Positions 13,246 to 25,229 of a stretch of DNA of 64,000 bases are shown one piece after another. Each line of letters begins with the position of its first letter. Within the stretch, counting starts at the first letter, position 1. The position numbers were made by a program, and so were the translations under genes. This DNA comes from Oxytricha trifallax (Eukaryota; Ciliophora; Spirotrichea; Sporadotrichida; Oxytrichidae). The notes under the pieces were generated by a model. It saw nothing but the letters and a program-made list of their open reading frames with translations, had not been told where the DNA came from and did no database searches. Location of the stretch: NCBI GenBank assembly GCA_000711775.1, contig ARYC01017250.1:1-64000 (forward strand), in the 5' to 3' direction.

Positions 13246-14855
13246 ATGATTGCTGGCTCATATAATTAATTTATTTGTATAGAAAATTATTAATAATTGC
13301 TTTATTCTAAAATTGAAATATATTATTTTATAGTGACAACGAAGCATATTTACAACTTAAAAGGGACTGAAGAAGGTGGCATAAAGTGTGTTAACCTACC
13401 AAATATAAAAGGTAATAAATAATATAAATTATAAAAAAGTAAAATTTAGATTTGGAATTTGTCTCTTGCAAGTGTTTCAATCTCTTGAGTCAAAACAATA
13501 TTGATTGCAGATACATTTGGGTCATCGCATCTCATATTAAGAAAGAATAGGTTGATTCTTAAAAATTGGACAACCCTAAGATTTTCACTCTTAATCTATT
13601 TCTAAATGGAGGTATAGAAGATAAAACTTTTTAAATTTACTTTTAGATATGAATACTGTGAAAACTTTTGAAATTGACTATGCACCATTTAAAATGGCAT
13701 AAGTATGAGATATAATTTTTAAATCACATTTATTTATAGTTTGAATTTGAAGGCAAAAATTTCTTAATAGTAAGCGGGAACGATGCTTAGCTACACATCT
13801 ATTAAATCGAGTTAAATCCCTTAAGCGAAGAATTAATGATAACAGATGCAATATCTCAATTCTTCAAAACTGGAAAATGTGAATTTGATTCAGACGTACT
13901 TCACATACATGTAGATAACGTAAACTCAAGCTTGTGTTTAATTGCTATTGCTACTGAATTTGGATAAATTAAAGTATTTGAAGTCAAGAATAAGACTAGA
14001 AGAACAAAGTTTGGTCAAACTAAATCTGAGTTTAGAGAGTTCTTTAGTGGGAATATATCATCTAACATTTGTAAAATTTAGTTGTTTCTTACGGAAAGTG
14101 ATATACCTCAAGATCCAGAGTAAGAACAAGAAGAATAAATAGAGACAGATTTTGATAAGGAGGATACATTAGAATAAAAGAACCCAGTTGCATAAAAGAA
14201 TTCAAGAGATTTCTTTGGACTTGATAGTTATCAAGATGATATGGAAAGATTCAGTCCAGCTCCTAAGAAAAGGAGACATAGTTTTACTTACTAAAAAAGC
14301 TCATTAATCATGGATGATAAGGAAGAAAAGCACGAAACCCAAAATAAGAGAGGATCAGTAAACTCAAATAGAAGAAGCTAAGAGCTGAAGAAAGATAAGT
14401 ATGAGGATTTGATGTATAATCCTAATTCAAACTATAAAATGAATCTACTCGTGACGACTAATTATGGGTATAACATAGTGTATCACGATATAACTCACCG
14501 TTAATTTGAATTAATGACGCTTTTGCCACTTTTAAAAGGAAAATAAGATTTAGCTGCAGCTTGTGAAGTCTTAGATTTTGACCTTGAACTTGAAAGAGAA
14601 AGCTTCAATATCGTTCTAGGTCTATACAGTTAATATCTTGTGAGATACTCAGAGAAGAAGCAAATAGATAACTAATAAGAGGGGCTTCACTATGAACTCA
14701 AAGATGCCATGTTTTTAGATCATCCTATTATGGCGATCAGCAAGGGAGATATATTTGATATTGGAATTTATTATATGATTGTTATAACATCAGGTAGTGT
14801 ATGGGTTATAGGTCCTAAAGCCATGGAGAGAGTTTATAGGTAATTATATTAATGA
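13246..14855 (+). CDS. Beta-propeller-like protein, possibly kaptin-related, 480 aa
   Basis: ATG 13246 (MIAGSYNQFILTTKHIYNLKG), stop TGA 14853-14855. Four introns (13277-13333, 13412-13449, 13612-13646, 13703-13739) leave 1443 nt, exactly 481 codons. Short strand-like repeats occur: CRYIWVIASHIKKEQ, NFLIVSGNDAQLHIYQIE, SLCLIAIATEFGQIKVFEV, NLLVTTNYGYNIVYHDI and YYMIVITSGSVWVIGPK, separated by an acidic/polar insert (residues about 240-330). The pattern resembles a WD/FG-GAP-type propeller. The order and the VSGNDAQLHIY blade recall kaptin of the KICSTOR complex, but this is a tentative reading. No IES was found. It lies 200 bp downstream of the short TBE element. Confidence 0.8.
13277..13333 (+). 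other. Intron 1 of propeller gene, 57 nt
   Basis: GTATAGAAA..TTTTATAG; removal joins YNQFI to LTTKHIYN. It supports the ATG at 13246 as the start. Confidence 0.75.
13412..13739 (+). other. Introns 2-4 of propeller gene (13412-13449, 13612-13646, 13703-13739)
   Basis: Three GT..AG introns of 38, 35 and 37 nt. Each removal keeps the frame; the exon sum of 1443 nt is divisible by three. Confidence 0.88.
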
Positions 14856-15230
14856 CAGAATAGTGATTTTAAAATTAGTTTATTATTTATTCATAAACAT
14901 TTCAAAAATTATGGAGTTGATGCAATAACTCTAAAACAATAATTTAATAGAATTAATATGAAATAATAATATAATTTACATATAAAAACTTAGTTTAAAA
15001 AAGTTCCATTGACCAAGCATGCTGAAAATTCAAGAATATTAACAAATTAATTTTCATAATACTGTTTAGAAATATTAGAGGTTAATCATTAAAAAGTAAC
15101 TAAGTTTATTATTTATATAGAGGATTCACTTTTATTGAGATAATATAAACTGCGAGTAAATCAGTTATTTATAAATATTCTACTTTATTAAACATTCGAT
15201 TTATTCTATTATAAATTATAAAATATTTGG
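14856..15230. other. AT-rich DNA, no gene seen
   Basis: Nothing convincing between the propeller gene and the MITE. Confidence 0.4.
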
Positions 15231-15238
15231 GGGGGAAA

Positions 15239-15751
15239 GTTTCCTGCACTGGTTTATTATAAAAAAAAATTTTTTGGTTAGTTTCCTGCACTAAATTTTT
15301 TTTCATTTTTAGAATTCGATTTTTATCACATTTATCAACAAAATTTTTTACTAATTTTTTTATATATTATTACTTAATCTATTCTTCAATTAATCAATAT
15401 CTTTATTAACATGGAATCTAATCACCATCCAAGCAAGGATAAAATTTATCCACTATATAGATTTCATCTGATATTAGTAGACTTCTGTATCTCAACCATA
15501 ATATTGTTCTCTCTGTACTAATGAAATTCCAAATATTTTATTCAATTGTTGTTAAAATTCTAATTATTTCTTTCAATGGTATATAATATTAGATAATGTT
15601 TAATACTATATTTTCATGCAGTTCGCACATGATATAAAAAATATCTTAAAATTTATGGGTTGTAAAAAAAAGTTTATTGTGAAACTTATGAAATTTTACA
15701 TATAAAAAAAGTGCAGGAAACTATCACGAGTGCAGGAAACTTTCCCCCCCC
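15239..15751. mobile_element. MITE with poly-G tips, 8-bp target duplication (hAT-like)
   Basis: 513 bp. It starts GGGGGGGAAAGTTTCCTGCA and ends with the reverse complement (tip run of C). An internal second copy of GTGCAGGAAAC lies just before the right end. The flanks are AAATATTT at 15231-15238 and 15752-15759, an 8-bp duplication. There is no ORF. Relatives with the same tips lie at 61803-62277 and 62608-62939. Confidence 0.8.
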
Positions 15752-15759
15752 AAATATTT

Positions 15760-17040
15760 ATATTAAATTATATTAAAAAAGGAATTTTATTCTCAAATAG
15801 CTTCTTGCATCTATCTTAAATGAGAAAATACAGATTGAATTATCTGTAAAATAATTTAAATATAATTATATTAATATTTACAATCAATAATTCAAGGAAA
15901 TAGTGAATTCTCAATTAATTTTACAATGTTTGTTTTTTTTGTTTTTAAAAAAATGGTATTCAAAGTATATCTTTTTATATTTCTCTAAAATTAATCTATG
16001 ATTAAGCATCATCATATCATAAGAAAATATAAAAAGTTACTTAGAATTAAATTTTTGTCAATATGTATTTTTATCCATTTTTTTATTAAGAAAATCTATT
16101 CTAAAAATACTTAACATAAATAATTTTATACCAAATAATTCGCCAATTCTTTTTAGAATATTATATATGAGAAGTGTCAACTTGCTTACTTTATGAGATT
16201 CAATTTCTTCAATAAGCTCTTAATCCTGAATATTAAATTAATAATCTTAAAATTATTCATTAAAAACTGATAATCAAATTAATTATTGATTTTTGAATGT
16301 TTTCCTCAAGAGCCATAAATGAAAAGCCTGCTTATTAATTCAATTCGTATATATTTTAGTATTCTCTGATTTATTCCATCCCTCCCTCTTTCAGTTTTTT
16401 GACTTAAATTATGTTTAATAAACTAATAATATGAAATATTATCTGCTAATTTTATTTCTCTTTAAAGGACATTAATAACTGGGAGTCAGATGGCTAGTTT
16501 TTCATTTGGCATATTTTACATTTAATTTAAAAACAATGAAAAAGTAACAATACTTTAATTATTTAAAAAACATTAAGAGTTATTGACTTTTTCTTTTGAG
16601 TTTAAATTCACAACTTTTATACATTTCTTCTTTGACATCTACATTTAAAACTATTTTTTTTAAAAAAATATTTTTCTACTTGATTGAATATGAGAAAAAT
16701 AAATAATTGAAATTATATGACAAAAAACTCAATAAATTAATGTTAATTTTTATAATAAATTTATTATTAGTCTAATTAAAAATGAAATGTAGATTTTATT
16801 TAATAAATCACTAATTTACAAATTTAAATCCTTCCAAATTTTATTTGTAAAAGAAATTTATCTATTAAATAATTTTGAATATAATTTAATTTATATTGTT
16901 ACTGAGCTAAGTTGCATACCTAATGGGTTATTGTAAGAATAAAAAAGAATACCTTCAATTTAAAGAATTTACAACTAATTATATTTTTATTACTACTCTT
17001 ATTTATTACCCTTTCTACTCCTCTTCCTACTATTATAAGA
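15760..17040. other. AT-rich spacer
   Basis: No gene recognised. The kinase reading frame stays open into this region only because TGA is rare in AT-rich DNA, so its true end may lie anywhere down to about 16730. Confidence 0.4.
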
Positions 17041-18638
17041 TGACTGAGCTTACCTTTAAACTCTCTTGAAATTATTCAAAATAGGTTTTATCTAAAATTC
17101 CTAAGTTTTTTCAACAATCATAGTCTAAGGTGATTTGAACTTAGTTAGCTGCAGTTAGGATTTAGATCTCCTGTTTTATTGTATAATTTCGTAGTAATTA
17201 ATCTAGCTTTCTCTGCAATCGTTCAATTATTTCAAAGAAACATTATTCCCTCTTACAAAGCTATCAATTCCAAAAGAAGGAATTAATGTGAAAAAAATAA
17301 TTAAGATAAATTTGACTAGAGTAATCTTCAAAATTAGCATTAGAGGCATTTTAATTTAGTCGTTTAATAGGACTTAGGCAAAGTTATTTATTCATTTCTA
17401 AACTTATGCACAGAGCTTCTCTATCAGACTAAAACCAGGGATGAAGAAGCGCTTCTCTCACGCTAATCCGTTTTTCAGGCTTTTTCTTCAATAACTTAAA
17501 CTTGAGTTTAAATGATCAATAAGTTATGTAAATAAATTCATGTTTATATAGTAGATCTTTGGCAAGCGGTGAAATATTTTTAAGTTACTCAGGAAGGTGA
17601 TCTAAATTACAAATTTTGTTCATAATCATATAGTCTGATGTTTATTGAGGTTCAAATAAATACCGGCCCGTTAATAAATTATACATTATTGAACCTAAAC
17701 TAAAAATGTCTAAGTTATATACTTTGAAACATTTTATCATTAAAATTGATTGAAATTTATATTTTTATGTCTGCTTTGAGATCATATTCAGAGTTTTTGA
17801 GAATTTCAGGAGCAATATATGTGGGAGTACCACATCTCTTTGTCAATTTTTATCCCGGCAAAAGCTGCATGGCCAGTCCAAAATCTGCAATCCTTACTTC
17901 ATAGACTCCCTGCTCAGAAGAGCTCAGCAGTATATTGTCTAATTTCAAGTCTCTGTGAATGATATTTCTGGAATGCATGAAGTCAGTAGCCAAAAGTATT
18001 TAAGCCATGATAGTCTGTACATCTATTTCCATGAGCTGCATGTTATTTCTTATAGTGTCTAACATTTATCATTTAATAGTTCTTTTATTATCCTTTGTAT
18101 TTATAGAGATTTAAATGGGAAATCAAAATTTAATAAAAATATATGAATTGATCCACCTTCTTGATACTCTAGAATCAAGTACAGGTACTTATCAGTCTCA
18201 AATACTTTAAATAATTTGAGTGCATTTACGCACTTATTGAGCTTCCTGTGTACATAAATCTCATTTTTAAGTTGCAAAATTTGGGAAGTATTACCTAGGT
18301 ATAATGATTTTTTAATTGCTTTGATAGCTACCCTTTTCTATTGCGTTATATTCAAATTTTCATTAATTTCTTATATTAAATTTGATTAAAAAATACCCTA
18401 AAACATTAATTGATTAAATATATACTAATTTTGCTTAAGGATGTTCAAGACAGACCCATTATACTAACTCCTCTTAATAGCCAAATTTACTTATGAGTGA
18501 GCACCAACTCCAATTTATTATAAATCTTATTTTTATTTAAATAAATTTACTTAACCTTGTGGTAACATGTTGGATGGTCTATTCTAATTACATATAGCGA
18601 GACAAGCTTAATAATCGTTCTAATTTATTCCTTTTCAT
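17041..18638 (-). CDS. Serine/threonine protein kinase, interrupted by IESs
   Basis: Kinase motifs in order: glycine loop IGVGAHSQVNLAIKR (about 18500), catalytic Lys [11 protein letters not shown] (about 18320), [16 protein letters not shown] (about 17960), [13 protein letters not shown] (about 17890), [12 protein letters not shown] (about 17830), [15 protein letters not shown] (17700) and [18 protein letters not shown] (about 17450). It therefore has all the residues of an active Ser/Thr kinase (HRD, DFG, APE). Pointer-flanked IESs lie at 17706-17766, 17506-17541 and 17266-17308, with further unresolved breaks near 18070-18150 and 18360-18420. The C-terminal tail is basic and polar ([24 protein letters not shown]). 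The nominal start ATG at 18638 is uncertain: a different frame just upstream also looks coding and may supply a longer N-terminus. Confidence 0.82.
17266..17308. other. IES, 43 bp, pointer AATT
   Basis: AATT occurs at 17266-17269 and 17309-17312. Excision gives [15 protein letters not shown] on the minus strand and removes the TGA at 17264-17266. Confidence 0.55.
17506..17541. other. IES, 36 bp, pointer GTTTA
   Basis: GTTTA occurs at 17506-17510 and 17542-17546. Removal deletes an in-frame TGA within the C-lobe, between AKDLL and KKKPEKR. The length is 12 codons. Confidence 0.5.
17706..17766. other. IES, 61 bp, pointer ATGTCT
   Basis: ATGTCT occurs at 17706-17711 and 17767-17772. Excision rebuilds [19 protein letters not shown], the expected kinase subdomain IX. 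This is one of the best supported IESs here because the family consensus tells where the join must be. Confidence 0.85.
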
Positions 18639-18639
18639 T

Positions 18640-19470
18640 ATCTTACTATGTACCCCGACTGCAGAACTATATTTCTTTATTGTGTTTCATAATTTTAAAC
18701 CCGCAAACCTTTTCTATTTCGTATTTGTTTTATAAATATTGTCTAAATTAATAAAATTGATTTAATATTTGTCATAGACCTTGTCGAAGTAGCAGAAGTC
18801 AATATCTTAATTAAATTATTTATATTAAGTCATAAATTTTGGGATAAATTTAATTTTAATCTAGAAACTTAGGCTTCAAATTTAAGATTTATTTCTGTAT
18901 TCCCACTTAATTAGACTAATTATTAATTTGATGAAAAAATACTCCGATTACGCCCTTACAAAATATAAAATAATAGAAAAGTAGTAATTTCATTATATTA
19001 AAAGTCTAATAGAAAACTTTTTAATTAAAATTTTTGTTAAAAATGAATTTTTTACAAATTTATTTTTATTTAGATATATGAATGATTGAATTAATATTTT
19101 CATAAAATAATAAAAGTCATTTACTATATAAAAAAGTTAATATTTTGTTTATAAACTTTTATCTTCAACAGTTATTTAAATTTTAATTTCTTTTCTGAAA
19201 TAAATTTTAATTTAAAATCCCAGAGTATATGAATTAGAAAACAAAGGCTTTTCATTTTAAATTATAGTAACATTGTCAAATTTTTTGAATTCCTCTTCTG
19301 AATAACTTGCCACTCTCTCAATTTAATTATTTAATAATATTATTTTTGAATTAATGAAATAACTTATTTTTAATAATTTAGTCCTTAAACATGATATTCT
19401 CAAAGGGCAGGTAATCAAAGAGTAAGTTAGGTTCATAATCATTGATATTTCTTTTAGTCATTCTGGTATT
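18640..19470 (-). CDS. Coding segments upstream of the kinase, possibly its N-terminal part
   Basis: Three coding-like minus-strand stretches are separated by AT-rich DNA: about 19470-19390 (MTKRNINDYEPNLLFDYLPF, then ENIMFKD), about 19325-19260 (ERVASYSEEEFKKFDNVTII), and about 18810-18560 (DFCYFDKVYDKY; then VCGFKIMKHNKEIQFC and [15 protein letters not shown]). The last overlaps, in another frame, the start I chose for the kinase. Same strand and order suggest one gene with a long N-terminal domain, but no junction could be proved. The family was not recognised. Confidence 0.4.
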
Positions 19471-20042
19471 ATATTCTTTATTTTTTGTTCTATGTTAAAT
19501 GAATGCTGATAATAATTAATATTATTAAATTACTGTTAAAATGGAAAAATATTTATTTCTAGTTTAATAATGTAAAATATTTTATTTATAATTATTCACA
19601 ACATGCAAGTAATTTTAAAAATATAAATTCATATTATTACTAAGAATCTCGTTTTCTAACCTTGAAATTGTATTTAGACATTTATGGAAGAAATTTTAAT
19701 TAATAAAGTTTCTTAAATTTAAATTGATATATTTTAAATTAATTTGAGTTCATATACTTCAGAAACAGACTCTATCTTTTAATTCTTATAAATAATTATA
19801 ATTTAAACTTGTTTTTTTTTCTATGATTCTTATTATAATCTGAATATTATTTGAAGTTATTGTATATTTAAATACTCACTAATAAGTCTAATTGAATATT
19901 AAAAATAGAAATTTTAATGCATAAATATTTAAACTTTAAAAAATAACTCTCGAGATTGTTGTCATTATTCATGCGAAATATTAAAATCATTATTTCTGTT
20001 AAATAAAATTAATAAAGTAGATTCTAATTAATTTATAATTTT

Positions 20043-20882
20043 TCACAATGGCAAAATTGAATTTTCTGTGAGTAGTTTGTGTGGATCAATAATAGTTATT
20101 GCTGCCCTTCTAAATTCTCCTTATATTTTTTTGAATTCTTTTTCAAATTCTTCCACTGTACCTTTTAGTAAGGGAAACGTTCCATAATGCATGGGAATCA
20201 CAAATTTAGCAGATTTTAAGAATCGACAAGTTGCATAAGCTGCTTCTTTAGGTCCCATAGTGTAAAACCCACCAATTGGTAATAAAAGATGAGTAGGTTA
20301 ATAAAGTTTATCGATAATTGCCATGTCTCCAAATACATTCGTGTCTCCAGCATGATATAAATTGAAGTCTTTTGCTTTTATTATGAAACCACAAGGATCA
20401 CCTCCATTTGTCATATGCTAAGAATCAGGTAGCATACATCCTGAAGAATGATCTGCTTTGACCATCTATATTTTACAGTAACCAAGGTCTAATTCTCCAC
20501 CTTTATTCATACCAATACTTTGGCTCTCGGATATCGCATGGTGCCTCTGATAAAACTAAATAAGCTCAAAGTTGCTAATAATCTTGGCATCTTTTTTCAT
20601 TGACTTCTTAATCATACTTGGGGCGCTTGAAGAGTGATCAAAATGACCGTGAGTAATAAGTATTAAATCAGCATCGTCTGGAACAATGTTTTTCAGATCA
20701 TCAGGTATTTTGGGGTTTTCTAACCAGGGATCGATGTAAACTACTCTTTCAATGCTTTAATTTTAAATGTCTTAAAACTGTAATCTGAATCCTGCGTGAC
20801 CAAGCCAACGTAATTTTGGTGTTTTAGAAATGGAAATTACAGCATGTTTATTAGTATTTTATTTTGAAGAAGAGCAACCCAT
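20043..20882 (-). CDS. MBL-fold metal-dependent hydrolase, probably acylated at the N-terminus
   Basis: 279 aa, ATG 20882 to TGA 20043-20045, uninterrupted. The metallo-beta-lactamase signature THGHFDHSS (residues about 81-89) is followed by a metal-binding His in KADHSSG, Asp in YHAGDTNVFGD and a late His in VIPMHYGTFPLL. The order and the starting motif KLRWLGHAGFRLQF match the UPF0173/ YtkL-like family of metal-dependent hydrolases; the substrate is unknown. The N-terminus MGCSSSKQN is a textbook N-myristoylation plus palmitoylation signal, so membrane anchoring is likely, which is unusual for this family. Nine TAA/TAG Gln codons and no IES or intron were seen. Confidence 0.9.
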
Positions 20883-21405
20883 TTCAAGAATTTTCTGTTG
20901 TTGTAAGACTTTTGTTTATTTTATTTTTTTAAAATTCTAATTAATACATAATTTTTCAATCAATAAAGCAATATTGCTTTAATTATGGGAATTACAATTA
21001 AACTCAAAAATATAATTTATTTATGTTTAATTTTTTATAATAAAATCTTAAATTCTAAGGATAATTATGAATTACATACAGACATATTTTTGCAAAACAT
21101 ATATTTTTGTTTATTTTTGTATACTTTAATTTTTCAAAATTTTAATTTCAAATAAATATACTTTTTATATTTTTGCAAAGCCAGTATAATTATGTCTTTC
21201 CTATTAATATTGATGATTCAAACAAATCAAGAATATTATAACGTTATATTTTTTTCTTTCTTTTTATTTATAAATATATTATCAAGCAACTAATATCAGA
21301 CAGTTTCCCATTTTAATGGATCATGGTCGCGCAATATTCGAAGAAGAATTAAGTTTGGAATTTTATAAATTTTATATATCAATTTTATTTGGACATTGAC
21401 TATTA

Positions 21406-21821
21406 TTGTAGGAATACATTCGATTTGGGAAAATGAATTAAAATTAAAATTAATTAATTATTAATTACCTTCAGTTATGTTTTTGGGAAATGTCTCCAAA
21501 CCCTAACAATATTATACTCTCTGGATAGCGCATTAAAAATGAGACGGTGGTTGTTATTGCTATAATGAATTTATCTCATCGCTCAAGCGAGAAAAACCCA
21601 TTATACTATTTTTGGGAGTTAGCTCAAAATCAAAATATCTCGCTTCCTGGGATGATTCAGGAATATTGCCAATAATAAAGTCCAGCTAAAATTGCGGGAT
21701 CTACCGTAGAATCCATTTATTTTTTTATTTTAAGTCACTTTGGATTTGATAACTGCCATGATTTTAATATTTAATTAATTTAATTTAAATTCATTTTCCC
21801 AAATCGAATGTATTCCTACAA
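21406..21821. mobile_element. TA-flanked MITE (Tc1/mariner-like), 416 bp
   Basis: The inverted ends start TTGTAGGAATACATTCGATT and finish with the complement. It is bordered by TA at 21404-21405 and 21822-21823. The interior, about 250 bp, is less AT-rich than the surroundings and is shared in diverged form with the copy at 52724-53134. It has no transposase ORF. Confidence 0.85.
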
Positions 21822-21823
21822 TA

Positions 21824-24800
21824 TCAGAATATATTGCTCATAGGAAAATCTGATAGATAATTCTATTTTATAATATAACCAAATTATGGGAGGAATGATT
21901 TTATTATTAATTGATTTAATAAGTAAATTTAAAATTAAAATAAATTGTTAAAACAAAGATGGGTAGTTCAAATTTGTTATTTATGAACATGTAAATGTTA
22001 TTATTTTTCGTTAAAATTAAAAAATTTTATCCCATAAAATTACAACCAGTTTCTTACCTATTTTAAATGAACAACACTATTATTTGACTAATATTACACT
22101 TATGTTTGTGCATTTCATATCTGGTATGAGGTTTAATATAATTATTAATGTCTTTATTAATATTTGAATTAAGTTTCTGGCAATCAAAATAGAGTCTACT
22201 CAGATGTAATTCTTGATAATAATGGAAATTTTGCAATTTTAATAATATAATAAATTTAATATAGAACTTAAAAAATAATTTTTACTTTTATTTTCAACTC
22301 TCTATACTTCTTAAAAATCAATAAAAGATTTTGCAATAATGAGGTTTAGTGTTTTAAATCAATAGGTTCAGCAACAAATTTTCTTTGAAACTATTGCGAA
22401 AAAGACAATAAGTTTATTTTATTATTCCTTATAATTATTTCAATCACTCTTTCAAACTAAAGTCAAAAACGATTAATAGTTATGGTTTATGATGATTTTT
22501 TTTATAAATCAAGTAACTATTTTTAATATTTTTAATAATGATTAATCTGCATTTTTAGCAATATTTAATAGAGAAGAAGCAACTGAGTAACTTTCCTTTT
22601 AACACACATTATCTTTAAGCAACGGAGATTACTTTAAAATTTATAGATATTTATCATAAGCATTCTTAACAAAAAATGAATAAAAAATGATTTAATTAAA
22701 TACTCAACATTTAATAATTTAATTTACTATAGAAATGGAGTACTAGATCTTGATTTTTCAACAACGAATCTATTCCTATTTTACACAAAGAATGTATAAA
22801 GTAAATTAAAATTTTTCATTACTTAATTAAAATGAATTTCATTTTTAAAAAATTAAAGAATGGAGTACCAAAGTTAGAAAAATAAATAATTTTTAAATTT
22901 TTATTTAGCAATGAATTTATTAAATTTAAGAATAAAATGTCCCAAATTTATTAGTAAAACTTTAATAAATTGAACTCTGAATAAATATTAAAGCAAAATA
23001 TAATTATTGCTTAGTTAGATCAATTTTAAAAATTAAAATTAAATTGATATAGCAATTAATTATAAAATATATTACTTGAAATTTTAGAAGTTTTATATGA
23101 TTTTCTCTTTATATTTCTTCGATTAATATTTCTATTTTGAGTTTAAACATAATTTATTTTTGTCACTTTGAAAATGAATTTTGATTTAAAATGAGTTTTT
23201 GGTATATATTATATACTTATACAAGAAATGGTAATATTATAGATTAAAATTACATAGTCCCAAGATCCTCTAAATTAAATGTGACTAATTTATATTGTTA
23301 ATACTATAAAATTAATATTTTCCTTTGACTATCATTTTAATTAATTAGAAAATATTTCCTAACAAAATAATTTTAGATTTGAAACAAACAAAAAGCTACA
23401 TATATCTTCTAATTTTATGAACTGCAATTACATTAAAAGTTTAAACTACGATAATGTATCTAAAATATTTTACCTCGTTCAAATAATTTATTTGAGATAA
23501 CTTAAATTTGATAAAGTTGTTAATAAGTTTGGCTTTCATGCATTTTGAATAATTAATTTTTATATTTATTAATTAAGTAAGATAAATTCTATTATGTTCA
23601 AATTAATTTTATTATGTTAGCTTCACAATATTTATGTATTTTTCAAATAGTTAGAAAATCATTAATTCAATCTTGCCACAAATAGTTATCTGAGTAGAAA
23701 CTACTATTAATTAATAAATAAATTTTATTATAATTAACAAAGTTATTTACATTGATTATATTTTTATTTTTTATATCTTCTTTTAAATCTATGAAAATTT
23801 AATATAAATAAATAAAGTAACTAATTTTAACAAGGTCTGTTTTCAAGTTTAAAATAAAGTAAACTATTTTTTACCGATATAAGATTATTTAATTAATTAT
23901 TAGTTCTTATAAAATAGAAAAATATTATAATAATGAAATATGAAAATTAAAGATAAGTTAAAATATTTAAATTATATATATATTATGTTGAAGTAAACTC
24001 AAAATTAATTATTTAATAGATAAAACATATATAAAATTTAACTAAAATTTATAGATTTTAATTTAATGTGTAATTTAATTGATTTAAATGGAACCACATT
24101 TTGTGATAAATTTCATATTTATATAATTTTAAGTAAAAATTGAATGAATAAATTTTAGATTATTTGATAATTTTTAAATATTCGAACAAAATTTACTCAA
24201 AATATTTTAGATATAACAAATTATTAATTTTTAAAAATAAATTCATAAAATTTTAACCAGTATTGTTCTATCATAATCAATAAAAGAAATTAAAGTTATC
24301 TATTGGTATATATCGTAATAAAGCTCTGATAATTTGCCAATTAAATATATTTTTGGATAAATATTCTAAATGAGTTTTTATTTACTCAAGATTTTTTCAT
24401 GGTGTTTGAGTAAAACAGAACAAGTTTATCTTTGGCATTAAAATAAATGAAATAAATATCCTTAAATTTTATTCAATCCATATTTTTTAAAATAACTAAT
24501 AAAAATTAATTACTGAGGCTTAAGTCAGCCAACGAGGTAAGTATAATCAGATTAGTCTTCACTTTCAACATAAAATCGTATTTATGTAATTTTTGTATAA
24601 TCATAATTTCTACACTATTTTTTTTTAATTTTGCTCTCTTCTCTCAACGGTTTAGACCTCAAAAACGCGACACTAAATAAATTATTTTTATATTACTAAA
24701 ATTATCAATCTAATTTGAAGAAATTCAGCAGTTAAAAGTGAATAAATAGAAGTGTTATTAGAAAAAAATTTTTTAAAAAAAAGAAAGATAATAATTTAAA

Positions 24801-25229
24801 AACATAAAATGTTTATGAGCACTTCGTCTACTTGTGCGTGGAAAATACTTACTTGAGTTTAATTTTTCAGGATTATCATATTTCAACTTTATTTAATTAA
24901 CTTTTATGAAATTATAAATTACAAATAAGCAATCAAAGAAATCAATAAAAGAGCATTCATGTTAATAATATATTAATAAATATAATGTTTAGTTAGATAT
25001 TGAATTAAAGCTTTCTAAAGTCTATTCTTTATTAAATTTTCTCGTTTCACTTTGATTTGAGAAGTAATAAAATTTATGGAATTATTATATTTCTCTATTT
25101 TACAATAAATAGTAAATGGAGGTTAGGACAGTAGTATACCATCATAAGATCAGATATATTTACTATTTGAATTTTTTATTAATAATTTAGATAGGATTGT
25201 ATATGAATATGACAGCAATGACATATTAT
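21824..25229. other. AT-rich germline spacer
   Basis: About 3.4 kb, extremely AT-rich and mostly featureless. A somewhat more complex patch at about 24510-24690 reads ITEAQVSQRGKYNQISLHFQ on the plus strand and could be an isolated coding segment, but nothing confirms it. Confidence 0.4.
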
